DNA of 13,840 nt from JAPLGE01 sp964355545 (GCA_964355545.1 CAYHEK010000040.1:1-13840), one strand, 5' to 3'. Positions 7,777 to 13,719 are shown, counted from the stretch's first letter. Notes: a model not told the origin generated them from the letters alone. Translations and numbers: made by a program.

Positions 7777-8766
7777 GTGGGGGGAGAGAAAGGGGTCTTA
7801 CCGAGTAGGCGGGTCGGTCCTCGCGCGAGCGGCGATCCCTCGCAAGACAAGAGAGCGGATCGCCCGCATGGTCGCCTCCAACGCGATCGCGGCACCGCAG
7901 TGAAGGGAAGCCCGTTCCTACGGGGAAGCGCAAGCCAGGGCCTTCTCGTGATCGCCCACCGCGGCGCGCGCTCCCTCGCCCCGGAGAACACCCTCGTTGC
8001 GGCAGAGGCGGCGCGCGCGGTGGGGGCACACCTGTGGGAGTTCGACGTCGAGACGACCCGGGACGGGGAACTCATCCTCCTTCACGACGAGACGCTCTCC
8101 CGAACGACGGACGCTCCCGAGCGCTATCCAGACCGGGCCCCGTGGCGAGCGGCCGACCTCACCTGGGAGGAGATCAAGGACCTCGACGCCGGCTCCTGGT
8201 TCCTCCGGGAGGATCCGTTCGGGACCCTCGCCTCCGGAGAGGTCGACCCGAAGCGGAAGTCCCTGTACGCCGGCGCGCGGATCCCCACCCTACGGGAGGC
8301 TCTCTCCTGGACCAACGAGAACGGCCTTGCCGCGAATATCGAGCTGAAAGGGAACCGGCCTGCGCTTGGACTCGAGAACGACGGCCGCCGGACGGTCGAG
8401 GAGACAGTCCGGGTGATCCGTGACCTGGGGATGGAGGATCGCGTCCTCGTTTCGTCATTCGCGCACGCGATGGTCCGCCACCTCAAGGCGGTCACTCCCG
8501 AGGTCGCGGGCGCGCTCCTCTTCCACGGCCTCCCGCCCGACCCCCGACCTATCCTGGAAGAGACGGGAGCGGACGCCGTGGCCATCCGGCTCCCGGCCTT
8601 CGAGCGGGGGGCCGCTCGCCTTCTGCAAGAGGCTGGCTTTGGAGTCTACGTGTGGACCGTGAACGGACCCGAGGACCTCGTCCGCCTCGCCGCCGAGCCT
8701 TTCCTCGCCGGCATCATCACCGACTGGCCGCAGCGACTCCTTGCCATCCTCGGCCGCCCTCGCTAA
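7777..8766 (+). CDS. Glycerophosphodiester phosphodiesterase (GDPD) family protein
   Basis: This TIM-barrel phosphodiesterase of up to 329 residues should hydrolyse glycerophosphodiesters to glycerol 3-phosphate and an alcohol. Active-site residues are the HRG pair (His61, Arg62), PENT at 69-72, Glu88 and Asp90 in WEFDVE, and His103-Asp104 in LLHDETL. Later landmarks are ELKG, VSSFAH and VWTVN near the C-terminus. No signal peptide is visible, so it is probably cytoplasmic. The first 54 residues are basic, low-complexity and outside the fold. I keep GTG 7777 because GGGAGGGGA sits 4 nt upstream and a TATAAT lies 28 bp before it. In-frame GTG 7900 has a poorer ribosome site but would remove most of the extension. 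It stands alone as a transcript. Confidence 0.9.
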   Translation: MGGEKGVLPSRRVGPRASGDPSQDKRADRPHGRLQRDRGTAVKGSPFLRGSASQGLLVIAHRGARSLAPENTLVAAEAARAVGAHLWEFDVETTRDGELILLHDETLSRTTDAPERYPDRAPWRAADLTWEEIKDLDAGSWFLREDPFGTLASGEVDPKRKSLYAGARIPTLREALSWTNENGLAANIELKGNRPALGLENDGRRTVEETVRVIRDLGMEDRVLVSSFAHAMVRHLKAVTPEVAGALLFHGLPPDPRPILEETGADAVAIRLPAFERGAARLLQEAGFGVYVWTVNGPEDLVRLAAEPFLAGIITDWPQRLLAILGRPR

Positions 8767-8853
8767 CGCTCTCGCCATTCTCCTATCCACAACACGTCTC
8801 CGCTCCACTTCTGCGACCGAACTCGCCTCACGGAATGGTCATCGCCGTAGATC

Positions 8854-8869
8854 GGTGATATTTGTCACA
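8854..8869 (+). repeat. Dyad repeat copy 1 (set 1)
   Basis: GGTGATATTTGTCACA. The plus-strand hairpin GUGAU/GUCAC pairs fully with one U-G wobble. The 23 bp from 8854 match copy 7 at 11927 at 22 positions, including the downstream TTCAGTC. Confidence 0.75.
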
Positions 8870-8927
8870 TTCAGTCGCCGATCCTCGAGGAGTTTTTTCT
8901 TCTTCCGAAGGCGCTTCTCGCTCTTTT

Positions 8928-8943
8928 GGTGACGTTTGTCGCA
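8928..8943 (+). repeat. Dyad repeat copy 2 (set 1)
   Basis: GGTGACGTTTGTCGCA, 74 bp after copy 1. The inner pair is C-G instead of U-A, and the other arm has GUCGC, paired by one U-G wobble. The upstream segment TTCCGAAGGCGCTTCTC resembles the segment before copy 5. Confidence 0.72.
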
Positions 8944-9099
8944 TTCACCATCCGCGTTGGCCATCCAGCTTTCTCCTTTCCGATCGGATACACTCTGGGA
9001 GCAAGCGGCGCTGGTCTGTCCATCCTGGAGGAACTCTCGTGACAGGCTGTCGCTCTTTGCAGATTGGTTCGCTTCGGAGCGAAGGAGAGGGACGAAGGC

Positions 9100-10551
9100 A
9101 TGAACTCACAGGGTGTCACTCCGCAGAGCGAAGACTACGCGCGTTGGTACAACGACGTGGTCCAGAAGGCCGATCTCGCCGAGTACTCGCCGGTGCCTGG
9201 CTGCATGATCATCAAGCCCTACGGCTACGAGCTGTGGGAGGCGATTCGGGCCAGCCTCGATCGCCGCTTCAAGGAGACCGGCCATCGAAACGCCTACTTC
9301 CCGCTCTTCATCCCGATGAGCTTCCTGAAGAAAGAGGCTGAGCACGTCGCGGGCTTCGCCCCGCAGCTCGCTGTCGTCACCCACGGCGGCGGCAAGGAAC
9401 TCGAGGAGCCGCTCGCCGTGCGGCCGACCTCGGAGACGGTGATCGGCCACTCCTTCGCGCAGTGGATCCACTCCTACCAGGACCTCCCTCTCCTCATCAA
9501 CCAGTGGGCGAACGCAGTCCGCTGGGAGATGCGACCGCGCCTATTCTTGCGCACGCGGGAGTTCCTGTGGCAGGAGGGGCACACCGCCCACGCGACCCAG
9601 GAGGAGGCGATCGAGGAGACGATGCGCATCCTCGACATCTACACTGACGTCGCGACGAACGAGGCGGCGATCCCTGTCATCAAGGGAAGGAAGAGCGAGC
9701 AGGAGAAGTTCGCCGGCGCGGAGGCCTCCTACTCGGTCGAAGGGATGATGGGGAACAAGTGGGCCCTCCAGTCGGGGACCTCCCACCACCTCGGCCAGAA
9801 CTTCGCCAAGGCGTTCGAGATCAAGTACTTAGGCAAGGACAATCGCCTTGAGTACTGCTGGACGACCTCGTGGGGCGTCTCGACGCGCATGGTCGGGGCA
9901 ATCATCATGGCCCACGGCGACGACAAGGGGCTGCGCCTGCCGCCCCGCCTCGCGCCGACCCAGGTCGTGATCGTCCCGATCTTCAAAAACGACGCCGAAA
10001 AGGACGCCGTCCTCGCGACGGTCCGCCGCGTCCGCGCCCTCCTCGTCGCCGCCGACGTACGGGTCCACGTGGACGAGCGCGAAGGGATGACTCCCGGGTT
10101 CAAGTTCAACGACTGGGAGATGCGTGGCGTGCCGCTGCGGATGGAAGTCGGCCCGCGCGACGTCGCCCAGGGCGCGGTCCTCCTCTCCCGCCGTGACCTT
10201 CCCGGGAAGGAAGGGAAGGAAGAAGTCCCCCTTGAGGGCGTCGCCTCGACCGTCGCGCGGCGGCTCGACGAGGTCCAGAAGAGCCTGCTCGCCCAGGCGA
10301 CCGAGTTCCGCAACTTAAACCTCCACGAGGCCGCCTCGTTCGCCGAGCTTCGAGAGATCGTCGCCGACGGCTGGGCCCTTCTCTGGCACTGCGGGACCGC
10401 CGAGTGCGAGGGGAAGATCCAAGAAAAGACGAAGGCGAGCTCGCGCTGCTTCCCCCTTGACCTAAACGATGAGTGGTACCCGAAGGGAAAGACCTGCGCC
10501 GTCTGTGGGAAGCCGGCGCAGGGCCGCGCCTACTTCGCGCGGGCGTACTGA
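9100..10551 (+). CDS. proS: Prolyl-tRNA synthetase, archaeal/eukaryotic type
   Basis: This 483-residue class II aminoacyl-tRNA synthetase charges tRNA-Pro. It is the short archaeal/eukaryotic-type enzyme: there is no editing insertion between motifs 2 and 3, and it ends in a C-terminal zinc domain with Cys431, 436, 466 and 469 and the characteristic terminal tyrosine (FARAY). Other landmarks are the ProRS segment RPTSETVIGHSF (about 108-119), motif 2 RWEMRPRLFLRTREF followed by WQEGHTAHAT (141-166), SGTSHHLGQNF, motif 3 SWGVSTRMVGAIIMAHGDDKG, and the anticodon-binding domain with APTQVVIVPI. The start is ATG 9100; AAGGAGAGG ends 9 nt upstream, and a longer open frame to 9064 has no ribosome site. 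This ProRS type is patchily distributed among bacteria. Two dyad repeats lie in its upstream gap. Confidence 0.97.
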   Translation: MNSQGVTPQSEDYARWYNDVVQKADLAEYSPVPGCMIIKPYGYELWEAIRASLDRRFKETGHRNAYFPLFIPMSFLKKEAEHVAGFAPQLAVVTHGGGKELEEPLAVRPTSETVIGHSFAQWIHSYQDLPLLINQWANAVRWEMRPRLFLRTREFLWQEGHTAHATQEEAIEETMRILDIYTDVATNEAAIPVIKGRKSEQEKFAGAEASYSVEGMMGNKWALQSGTSHHLGQNFAKAFEIKYLGKDNRLEYCWTTSWGVSTRMVGAIIMAHGDDKGLRLPPRLAPTQVVIVPIFKNDAEKDAVLATVRRVRALLVAADVRVHVDEREGMTPGFKFNDWEMRGVPLRMEVGPRDVAQGAVLLSRRDLPGKEGKEEVPLEGVASTVARRLDEVQKSLLAQATEFRNLNLHEAASFAELREIVADGWALLWHCGTAECEGKIQEKTKASSRCFPLDLNDEWYPKGKTCAVCGKPAQGRAYFARAY

Positions 10552-10557
10552 CATCCG

Positions 10558-10574
10558 GTCGCGCGCTGCGCGAC
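10558..10574 (+). terminator. Hairpin just after proS (weak terminator candidate)
   Basis: GTCGCGC, loop GCT and GCGCGAC form a perfect 7-bp stem starting 6 nt after the proS stop. No U tract follows. It could be an attenuating or RNA-protecting hairpin between proS and mscS. Confidence 0.35.
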
Positions 10575-10670
10575 GACGCTACTCCTTGCTTCCGAGCGCG
10601 TTCGTAGGCTAGTCTTGCTCGGGCACCCTGGGAGAAGCCCGAGGTTCCCGGTCAAAAGAGGCGGCTTCGG

Positions 10671-11573
10671 ATGGAACTCTTGATGCACTGGATTCACAAC
10701 GAGACGGCGGCCCGGTTCACCATCCTTGCCTTCGTGACCCTTGTCGTCCTCGGGGTCGTTCGCCTCTTCCAGCCCTACCTCGCCCGCGGGATCAAGGAAG
10801 CCACGACCCGATACCGAACGCGCCGGTTCGTCAACCTCGCCGGCTACCTCACCATCGTCATCGCCGCGATGTCGATCTTCAGCGACCGACTGGGCGTCGT
10901 CGGAGTCGTCCTCGGGGTGGCCGGCGCAGGAATCGCCTTCGCCCTCCAGGAACTCGTCGCGAGCGTCGCGGGTTGGTTCGTCATCGCCTTCGGCCGGTTC
11001 TACAAGGCCGGAGACCGCGTGCAGCTCGGAGGGATCCGCGGCGACGTGATCGACATCGGAGTCCTCCGCACGACCGTCATGGAGTGCAGCGACTGGGAGA
11101 AGGGCGGCCTGTACAGCGGCGGGATCGTCCGGATCCCGAACAGCTCCGTCTTCAAGGGACCGGCCTTCAACTACTCGGCCGACTTCCCGTTCCTGTGGGA
11201 CGAGATCACCGTCCAGGTGCAGTACGGATCGGACTACACCTTCGTGCGGGAGATGCTGCACAAGATCGCGGCGGAGGTCGCGGGCGAGGACGCGTCGCGG
11301 GCCCAGAGCCTGTGGAAGCACATGGTGGCGAAGTACGCGATCGAGGACGAGCGGATCGAGCCGACGGTGAGCATGGTCCTTGCAGAGAAGTGGGTTGAGT
11401 TTACCGCGCGCTACGTCGTCGACTACAAGACGCGCCGCAGCCAGAAGGATCAACTCTTCTCCCGCATTCTCGAGGAGGTCGCGAAGAACCCCGACCGAGT
11501 CGCCCTCGCCATGACGCCGATCGTGGCCGCGGCTCCGGCCCCGTCCACGCTGCAGAAGGACACGCCCCGCTAG
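10671..11573 (+). CDS. MscS family small-conductance mechanosensitive channel
   Basis: This 300-residue membrane protein should open under membrane tension and release solutes after osmotic downshock. Three hydrophobic helices are visible: about 15-35, 53-73 and a long pore helix at 76-110 rich in Gly and Ala (LGVAGAGIAFALQELVASVAG), as in MscS TM3. The MscS beta domain follows, with FYKAGDRVQLGGIRGDVIDIG (110-130) and IVRIPNSSVF (152-161), then an alpha/beta cytoplasmic cage domain. The total is close to E. coli MscS (286). The start is ATG 10671 with AAGAGG 9 nt upstream; Met5 lacks a site. The gap to proS is 119 bp; TTGCTT and TAGTCT 18 bp apart form only a weak promoter candidate, so co-transcription with proS is possible. 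The C-terminal tail is Ala/Pro-rich. Confidence 0.94.
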   Translation: MELLMHWIHNETAARFTILAFVTLVVLGVVRLFQPYLARGIKEATTRYRTRRFVNLAGYLTIVIAAMSIFSDRLGVVGVVLGVAGAGIAFALQELVASVAGWFVIAFGRFYKAGDRVQLGGIRGDVIDIGVLRTTVMECSDWEKGGLYSGGIVRIPNSSVFKGPAFNYSADFPFLWDEITVQVQYGSDYTFVREMLHKIAAEVAGEDASRAQSLWKHMVAKYAIEDERIEPTVSMVLAEKWVEFTARYVVDYKTRRSQKDQLFSRILEEVAKNPDRVALAMTPIVAAAPAPSTLQKDTPR

Positions 11574-11579
11574 CCGCCG

Positions 11580-11595
11580 GCGCTGCGGGCAGCGC
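11580..11595 (+). terminator. GC hairpin after mscS (weak terminator candidate)
   Basis: GCGCTGC, GG, GCAGCGC pair perfectly 7 nt after the mscS stop (6 bp with a CGGG tetraloop is the realistic fold). It is followed by a weakly T-rich segment with no true U tract. Confidence 0.4.
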
Positions 11596-11636
11596 TCACC
11601 GGCGCTTCGCTTTCAGGGGAGCATCCTCGCTACTTC

Positions 11637-11652
11637 GGTGACGTCCATCACA
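11637..11652 (+). repeat. Dyad repeat copy 3 (set 2)
   Basis: GGTGACGTCCATCACA. GTGA and TCAC pair around six bases; the inner C and A do not pair. Confidence 0.72.
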
Positions 11653-11703
11653 TGAAGCGTCCGCCATCGTTCTTTCTCACTCCAACGCTACTTAGTACGT
11701 TTT

Positions 11704-11719
11704 TGTGATATACATCACG
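11704..11719 (+). repeat. Dyad repeat copy 4 (set 2)
   Basis: TGTGATATACATCACG preceded by TTT. GTGAT and ATCAC pair perfectly around four bases. First of the T-type cores. Confidence 0.72.
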
Positions 11720-11776
11720 CTCGATGCGCGGCATGGAGCCTGCTTTGTCTCTTCCAAAAGCCTTTTCCCGCCGTTT

Positions 11777-11792
11777 GGTGATGTTTATCACA
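11777..11792 (+). repeat. Dyad repeat copy 5 (set 2)
   Basis: GGTGATGTTTATCACA. GTGAT and ATCAC pair perfectly. Its upstream segment (TTCCAAAAGCCTTTTCCCG) resembles that of copy 2. Confidence 0.74.
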
Positions 11793-11854
11793 TCCACGCC
11801 GGGATCTCCCACATCAGGTCCTTCTTCTCTCCTGAACGCGACTCCCTCAGTTTT

Positions 11855-11870
11855 TGTAATACAAATAACA
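11855..11870 (+). repeat. Dyad repeat copy 6 (set 2)
   Basis: TGTAATACAAATAACA preceded by TTTT. This is the most diverged copy: one A-A mismatch in the stem. The CATTC flank is kept. Confidence 0.65.
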
Positions 11871-11926
11871 TTCTGAGAATCGCGGACTGACACTCCTAGC
11901 GTTCAGTTGCCCATTCGCACGAATCT

Positions 11927-11942
11927 GGTGATCTTTGTCACA
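11927..11942 (+). repeat. Dyad repeat copy 7 (set 2)
   Basis: GGTGATCTTTGTCACA, followed by TTCAGTC. It is almost identical to copy 1, about 3.07 kb away. Confidence 0.75.
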
Positions 11943-11997
11943 TTCAGTCCGACCACGCAGCACGTTCTTGCGTTCAAGACGCCATTTGCCATGCTTT

Positions 11998-12013
11998 TGT
12001 GATTTAGATTACC
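11998..12013 (+). repeat. Dyad repeat copy 8 (set 2)
   Basis: TGTGATTTAGATTACC preceded by TTT. GUGAU and AUUAC pair with one G-U wobble. It lies 24 bp from the end of the toxin gene. Confidence 0.65.
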
Positions 12014-12037
12014 TTCGTCGTGAGCTGCGGAACCAAG

Positions 12038-12388
12038 TCACTTGCGTTTCTTCGGCGGCTTCTTCGCCGGACGAGGAAGATCGAGCAGCCGAAGCTCGAG
12101 GAGCCTCTTCGCCCGCGCGTAGGCGTCCTGGCGGTCGCCCTCCCTGCGGATGCCCACCGCCACGACGATGACGTCGCCCTCTCGCACCGTGTAGATCACG
12201 CGATGGCGAGCCACGGCGAGGCTGCGGAACCCTGCCAGGTCTTCGACGAGAGGTTTCCCCCGTCCTTCTGGGTCTTGCGCGAGCTTCTCGATTCGCCGCA
12301 CGACCATCGCGCGGACTCGCCTGTCCTCAATGTCGTGCAGCATCGATTCCGCTGTTTGGGTGAAGAGAATCCTGAACGAGCCGGTCAT
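12038..12388 (-). CDS. RelE/ParE-superfamily toxin
   Basis: This 116-residue protein has the RelE-type fold pattern: a first strand RILFTQTAESML, a helical pair (RAMVVRRIEKLAQDP), then LAGFRSLAVARHRVIYTV and DVIVVAVGIRRE, as in ribosome-dependent mRNA interferases that cut mRNA in the A site. The usual HRREVY ending is replaced by IRREGDRQDAYARAKR, seen in a RelE-like subfamily. The last 12 residues (PRPAKKPPKKRK) form a basic, proline-rich tail, making it longer than the usual 85-100 residues. Its ATG is 3 nt after the antitoxin stop and has only a weak ribosome site, so translation probably depends on the antitoxin gene, as is usual for toxin-antitoxin pairs. A ParE-like gyrase toxin is a less likely alternative. 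Confidence 0.87.
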   Translation of the reverse strand: MTGSFRILFTQTAESMLHDIEDRRVRAMVVRRIEKLAQDPEGRGKPLVEDLAGFRSLAVARHRVIYTVREGDVIVVAVGIRREGDRQDAYARAKRLLELRLLDLPRPAKKPPKKRK

Positions 12389-12391
12389 GCG

Positions 12392-12664
12392 TCAGAGCCT
12401 GGCTTTCACCTCGTCCAAGGGGACAAGTTTCCCGCTCTCCATCTCGCGCAGGCTCTTGCGCAGGGCGGCCATCAGTCCCTCGTCCCCAAGGATCTCCAGG
12501 GTCTCCACGAGGCCGTCGTAGAGATCCCATGGCATGATGGCAAGGACCGGCTTCCCGCGGCGCGTGATCGCTACCGCGTCCAGCCACCCTTCCGCCGAGA
12601 ACTGCTCGGGGAGCCGCGTGATCTCCGAACGCGCCTTCGTGATCGGAATCGACTTGCTAACCAC
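12392..12664 (-). CDS. Phd/YefM-family antitoxin
   Basis: This 90-residue protein begins with the Phd/YefM DNA-binding fold: SIPITKARSEITRLPEQF, then VAITRRGKPVLAIMPWDLYDGLVETLEIL. It ends in a charged helical tail (MAALRKSLREMESGKLVPLDEVKARL) that in this family wraps the toxin. It should neutralise the RelE-type toxin encoded next and, alone or with it, repress its own promoter. The start is GTG 12664 because AGGAGG lies 4 nt upstream; the frame is open to 12766 but those residues do not fit the family and contain the promoter. GC content and codon use are like the main chromosome, unlike the exported nuclease-fold gene upstream. Confidence 0.9.
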   Translation of the reverse strand: MVSKSIPITKARSEITRLPEQFSAEGWLDAVAITRRGKPVLAIMPWDLYDGLVETLEILGDEGLMAALRKSLREMESGKLVPLDEVKARL

Positions 12665-12689
12665 TCTCCCTCCTCTGTGCGTCCAGGTA

Positions 12690-12717
12690 AGTGTACAGAT
12701 GGGCGGACATCGGTCAA
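12690..12717 (-). promoter_or_regulatory. Candidate promoter of the toxin-antitoxin operon
   Basis: On the minus strand TTGACC (12717-12712, five of six), a 16-bp spacer and TACACT (12695-12690, four of six) lie 25 bp upstream of the antitoxin GTG. The palindrome TGTACA overlaps the -10 box and is a possible operator core for autorepression, which is inferred. Confidence 0.55.
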
Positions 12718-12733
12718 GTTTTGAACGAGCAAT

Positions 12734-12774
12734 GCCCTTGCTTTCGCTAACCGCTGAACACCGCAAGCTAGGGC
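12734..12774 (-). terminator. Possible hairpin at the end of the exported phosphatase-fold gene
   Basis: GCCCTTGC (12734-12741) can pair with GCAAG (12763-12767) and, past a short bulge, GGC. It overlaps the stop codon of the gene at 12768. No U tract follows on the minus strand, so it is a weak candidate. Confidence 0.2.
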
Positions 12775-13607
12775 CTGTCGCGAAACTGAGAACCTATGCT
12801 AAACCTCGCCACAACGGGTCGATGGTCCGAGACCCGCTTCGCAGTATCGAGATCTGATCCTGAGTACGTCTTGATCTGACAGCTAATGGCCTCCTCCGCG
12901 GCGAGGTCCGGAGAGATGAGGAAGTGGTCGTATCGATGCTCCGCGTAGGTTGTCCCAATACCCTCTTGACCAACTGGATTCATTACATCAAATCCGATCG
13001 CCTGGGCTAAGGTTTCAATCTCTGGACCTTCTGTGTTGAAGTCCCCGACTACTATGACGTCCGGATCAATCGCGAGCGCTTGAGAGACTACATCTTCCAA
13101 CAGTCGCTTCTCTTGTTCTCTCTGCGCTGTGTCACTCCAGGAAAGGTGCACGGTCACGACAACGGCGTCGAATCCACCACTCGATACACGAGCACACTGC
13201 GCAGGATGCTGAAACCCTTGCGGGTCACTCATGTCTTCCAGAGCCACCGACTGTGTTGCAAAGATCGCGTTGTCTTGCCCATCCGTGGAGTTCACGAACG
13301 CAACCTGTGTAAACGCGGTCTCTGTCTGGAGGAACTCATCTACTCGCTCTTGATTGGCGATTTCCTGAATGCAGAGGACGTCTGGGTGAAGTCTCTGCAA
13401 CTCGGCGTGAAACCAAGTCCTTTCACACGGATCGTTCTCTGGATAGCCTCTCACGTTCCACGTCACGATCAAGAGCTCGCCTGGATAAGAAGGACCCGGC
13501 TCAGGCAACTCACAACCAGCGGGACCCACAAGGAAGGCGACAACCACCATGAAGGAGGCAAGGAGTAGCCTCTCTGAGTGCACACTCCTTCTCTCCCGAA
13601 TTCTCAT
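12768..13607 (-). CDS. Exported endonuclease/exonuclease/phosphatase-fold protein
   Basis: This 279-residue protein of the EEP superfamily (DNase I, exonuclease III, sphingomyelinase, inositol phosphatase) has the full catalytic set: TWNVRG with Asn51, CIQEI with Glu82, VTVHLSW with His154, VVGDFNT with Asp189 and Asn191, YDHFL with Asp227-His228, and SDHRPV with Asp261-His262. A basic start plus a hydrophobic stretch at 14-31 ending in PAGC suggests a lipoprotein signal with Cys32, although Pro at -3 is unusual. It should hydrolyse a phosphodiester (nucleic acid, lipid or nucleotide) outside the membrane; the substrate cannot be told. The start is ATG 13607 with AGGAG ending 6 nt upstream. 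Visibly lower GC and more A/T-ending codons than neighbouring genes suggest acquisition by transfer. It is separate from the TA operon, which has its own promoter. Confidence 0.86.
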   Translation of the reverse strand: MRIRERRSVHSERLLLASFMVVVAFLVGPAGCELPEPGPSYPGELLIVTWNVRGYPENDPCERTWFHAELQRLHPDVLCIQEIANQERVDEFLQTETAFTQVAFVNSTDGQDNAIFATQSVALEDMSDPQGFQHPAQCARVSSGGFDAVVVTVHLSWSDTAQREQEKRLLEDVVSQALAIDPDVIVVGDFNTEGPEIETLAQAIGFDVMNPVGQEGIGTTYAEHRYDHFLISPDLAAEEAISCQIKTYSGSDLDTAKRVSDHRPVVARFSIGSQFRDRP

Positions 13608-13684
13608 GCTCTACTCCTGCAGCTTGAGCAGGAATCTCGGCAGGTGTCCTGACATCCGAGCCCTTACGGATGTAGTCCCTGCTC
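13608..13684 (-). promoter_or_regulatory. Structured leader with sequestered ribosome site (candidate RNA switch)
   Basis: Read on the minus strand: H1, ACATCCG-8 nt-CGGATGT (13673-13652); H2, CTCGG-ATGT-CAGG-ACA-CCTG-CCGAG (13660-13636), which uses part of H1's arm; H3, ATTCCTGC-TCAAGCT-GCAGGAGT, which buries the AGGAG of the downstream gene in an 8-bp stem with one wobble. An upstream GAGCAGG (13684-13678) can pair with CCTGCTC of H3 (13632-13626) and free the ribosome site. The pairings are visible; switching is inferred. No known riboswitch class is recognised. Confidence 0.35.
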
Positions 13685-13689
13685 CACCC

Positions 13690-13719
13690 AGCATAGCTCG
13701 GGTTAGGTGGGAAAAGCAA
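13690..13719 (-). promoter_or_regulatory. Weak promoter candidate for the exported EEP-fold gene
   Basis: The minus strand reads TTGCTT (13719-13714), an 18-bp spacer and TATGCT (13695-13690, four of six). Transcription would begin near 13683, at the edge of the GAGCAGG segment of the structured leader. The -35 is poor. Confidence 0.25.

Larger units (their letters stand above)
8767..9099. other. Gene-free stretch upstream of proS with two palindromic repeats
   Basis: These 333 bp between GDPD and proS hold no credible gene: open frames here lack ribosome sites and family likeness. It contains two copies of the dyad repeat described separately (8854-8869 and 8928-8943). GATACACT near 8988-8994 is a possible -10 for proS, but no convincing -35 is seen. 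No terminator with a U tract is seen after GDPD. Confidence 0.6.
11596..12037. repeat. Array of six degenerate dyad repeats at about 72-bp spacing
   Basis: Gene-free DNA between the convergent ends of mscS and the toxin gene. Six dyad cores start at 11637, 11704, 11777, 11855, 11927 and 11998, spaced 67, 73, 78, 72 and 71 bp, all in the same orientation. GGTGA-type cores (1st, 3rd, 5th) alternate with TTTTGTRAT-type cores (2nd, 4th, 6th). Between cores a weaker pattern recurs, roughly TTCTTTCTC then TTCCNAAACGCC then TTT just before the next core. No cas gene, transposase or credible gene is within it; two overlapping open frames of 61 and 81 codons look like by-products of the repeats. Its function is unknown. 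Confidence 0.75.

Noticed and set aside
7578..8075. 165-codon minus-strand frame in the amidase-GDPD gap
   Set aside because: It overlaps the GDPD N-terminal domain with its HRG motif on the other strand, is Arg/Pro/Ser-rich low complexity, and has no family likeness.
9038..9054. A possible ninth dyad copy (CGTGACAGGCTGTCGC) before proS
   Set aside because: It has a longer centre than the family and lacks both the TTT and CATTC flanks; probably chance.
10552..10670. Riboswitch or tRNA between proS and mscS
   Set aside because: Only a short GC hairpin is seen; no cloverleaf or known aptamer pattern could be traced.
11648..11893. Repetitive small protein on the minus strand (81 codons, recurring V-x-x-ITK segments; a related string occurs at 8871-9119)
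   Set aside because: The peptide likeness (ITKRREKAFGRDK and VTKRARSAFGRRK) follows from the DNA repeat being read in the same frame; other copies have stops directly after ITK, and no ribosome site precedes either frame.
11596..12037. CRISPR array
   Set aside because: The spacing is regular, but repeats share only a short degenerate core (some copies differ at half the positions), the inter-core segments resemble each other, and no cas gene or leader is visible.
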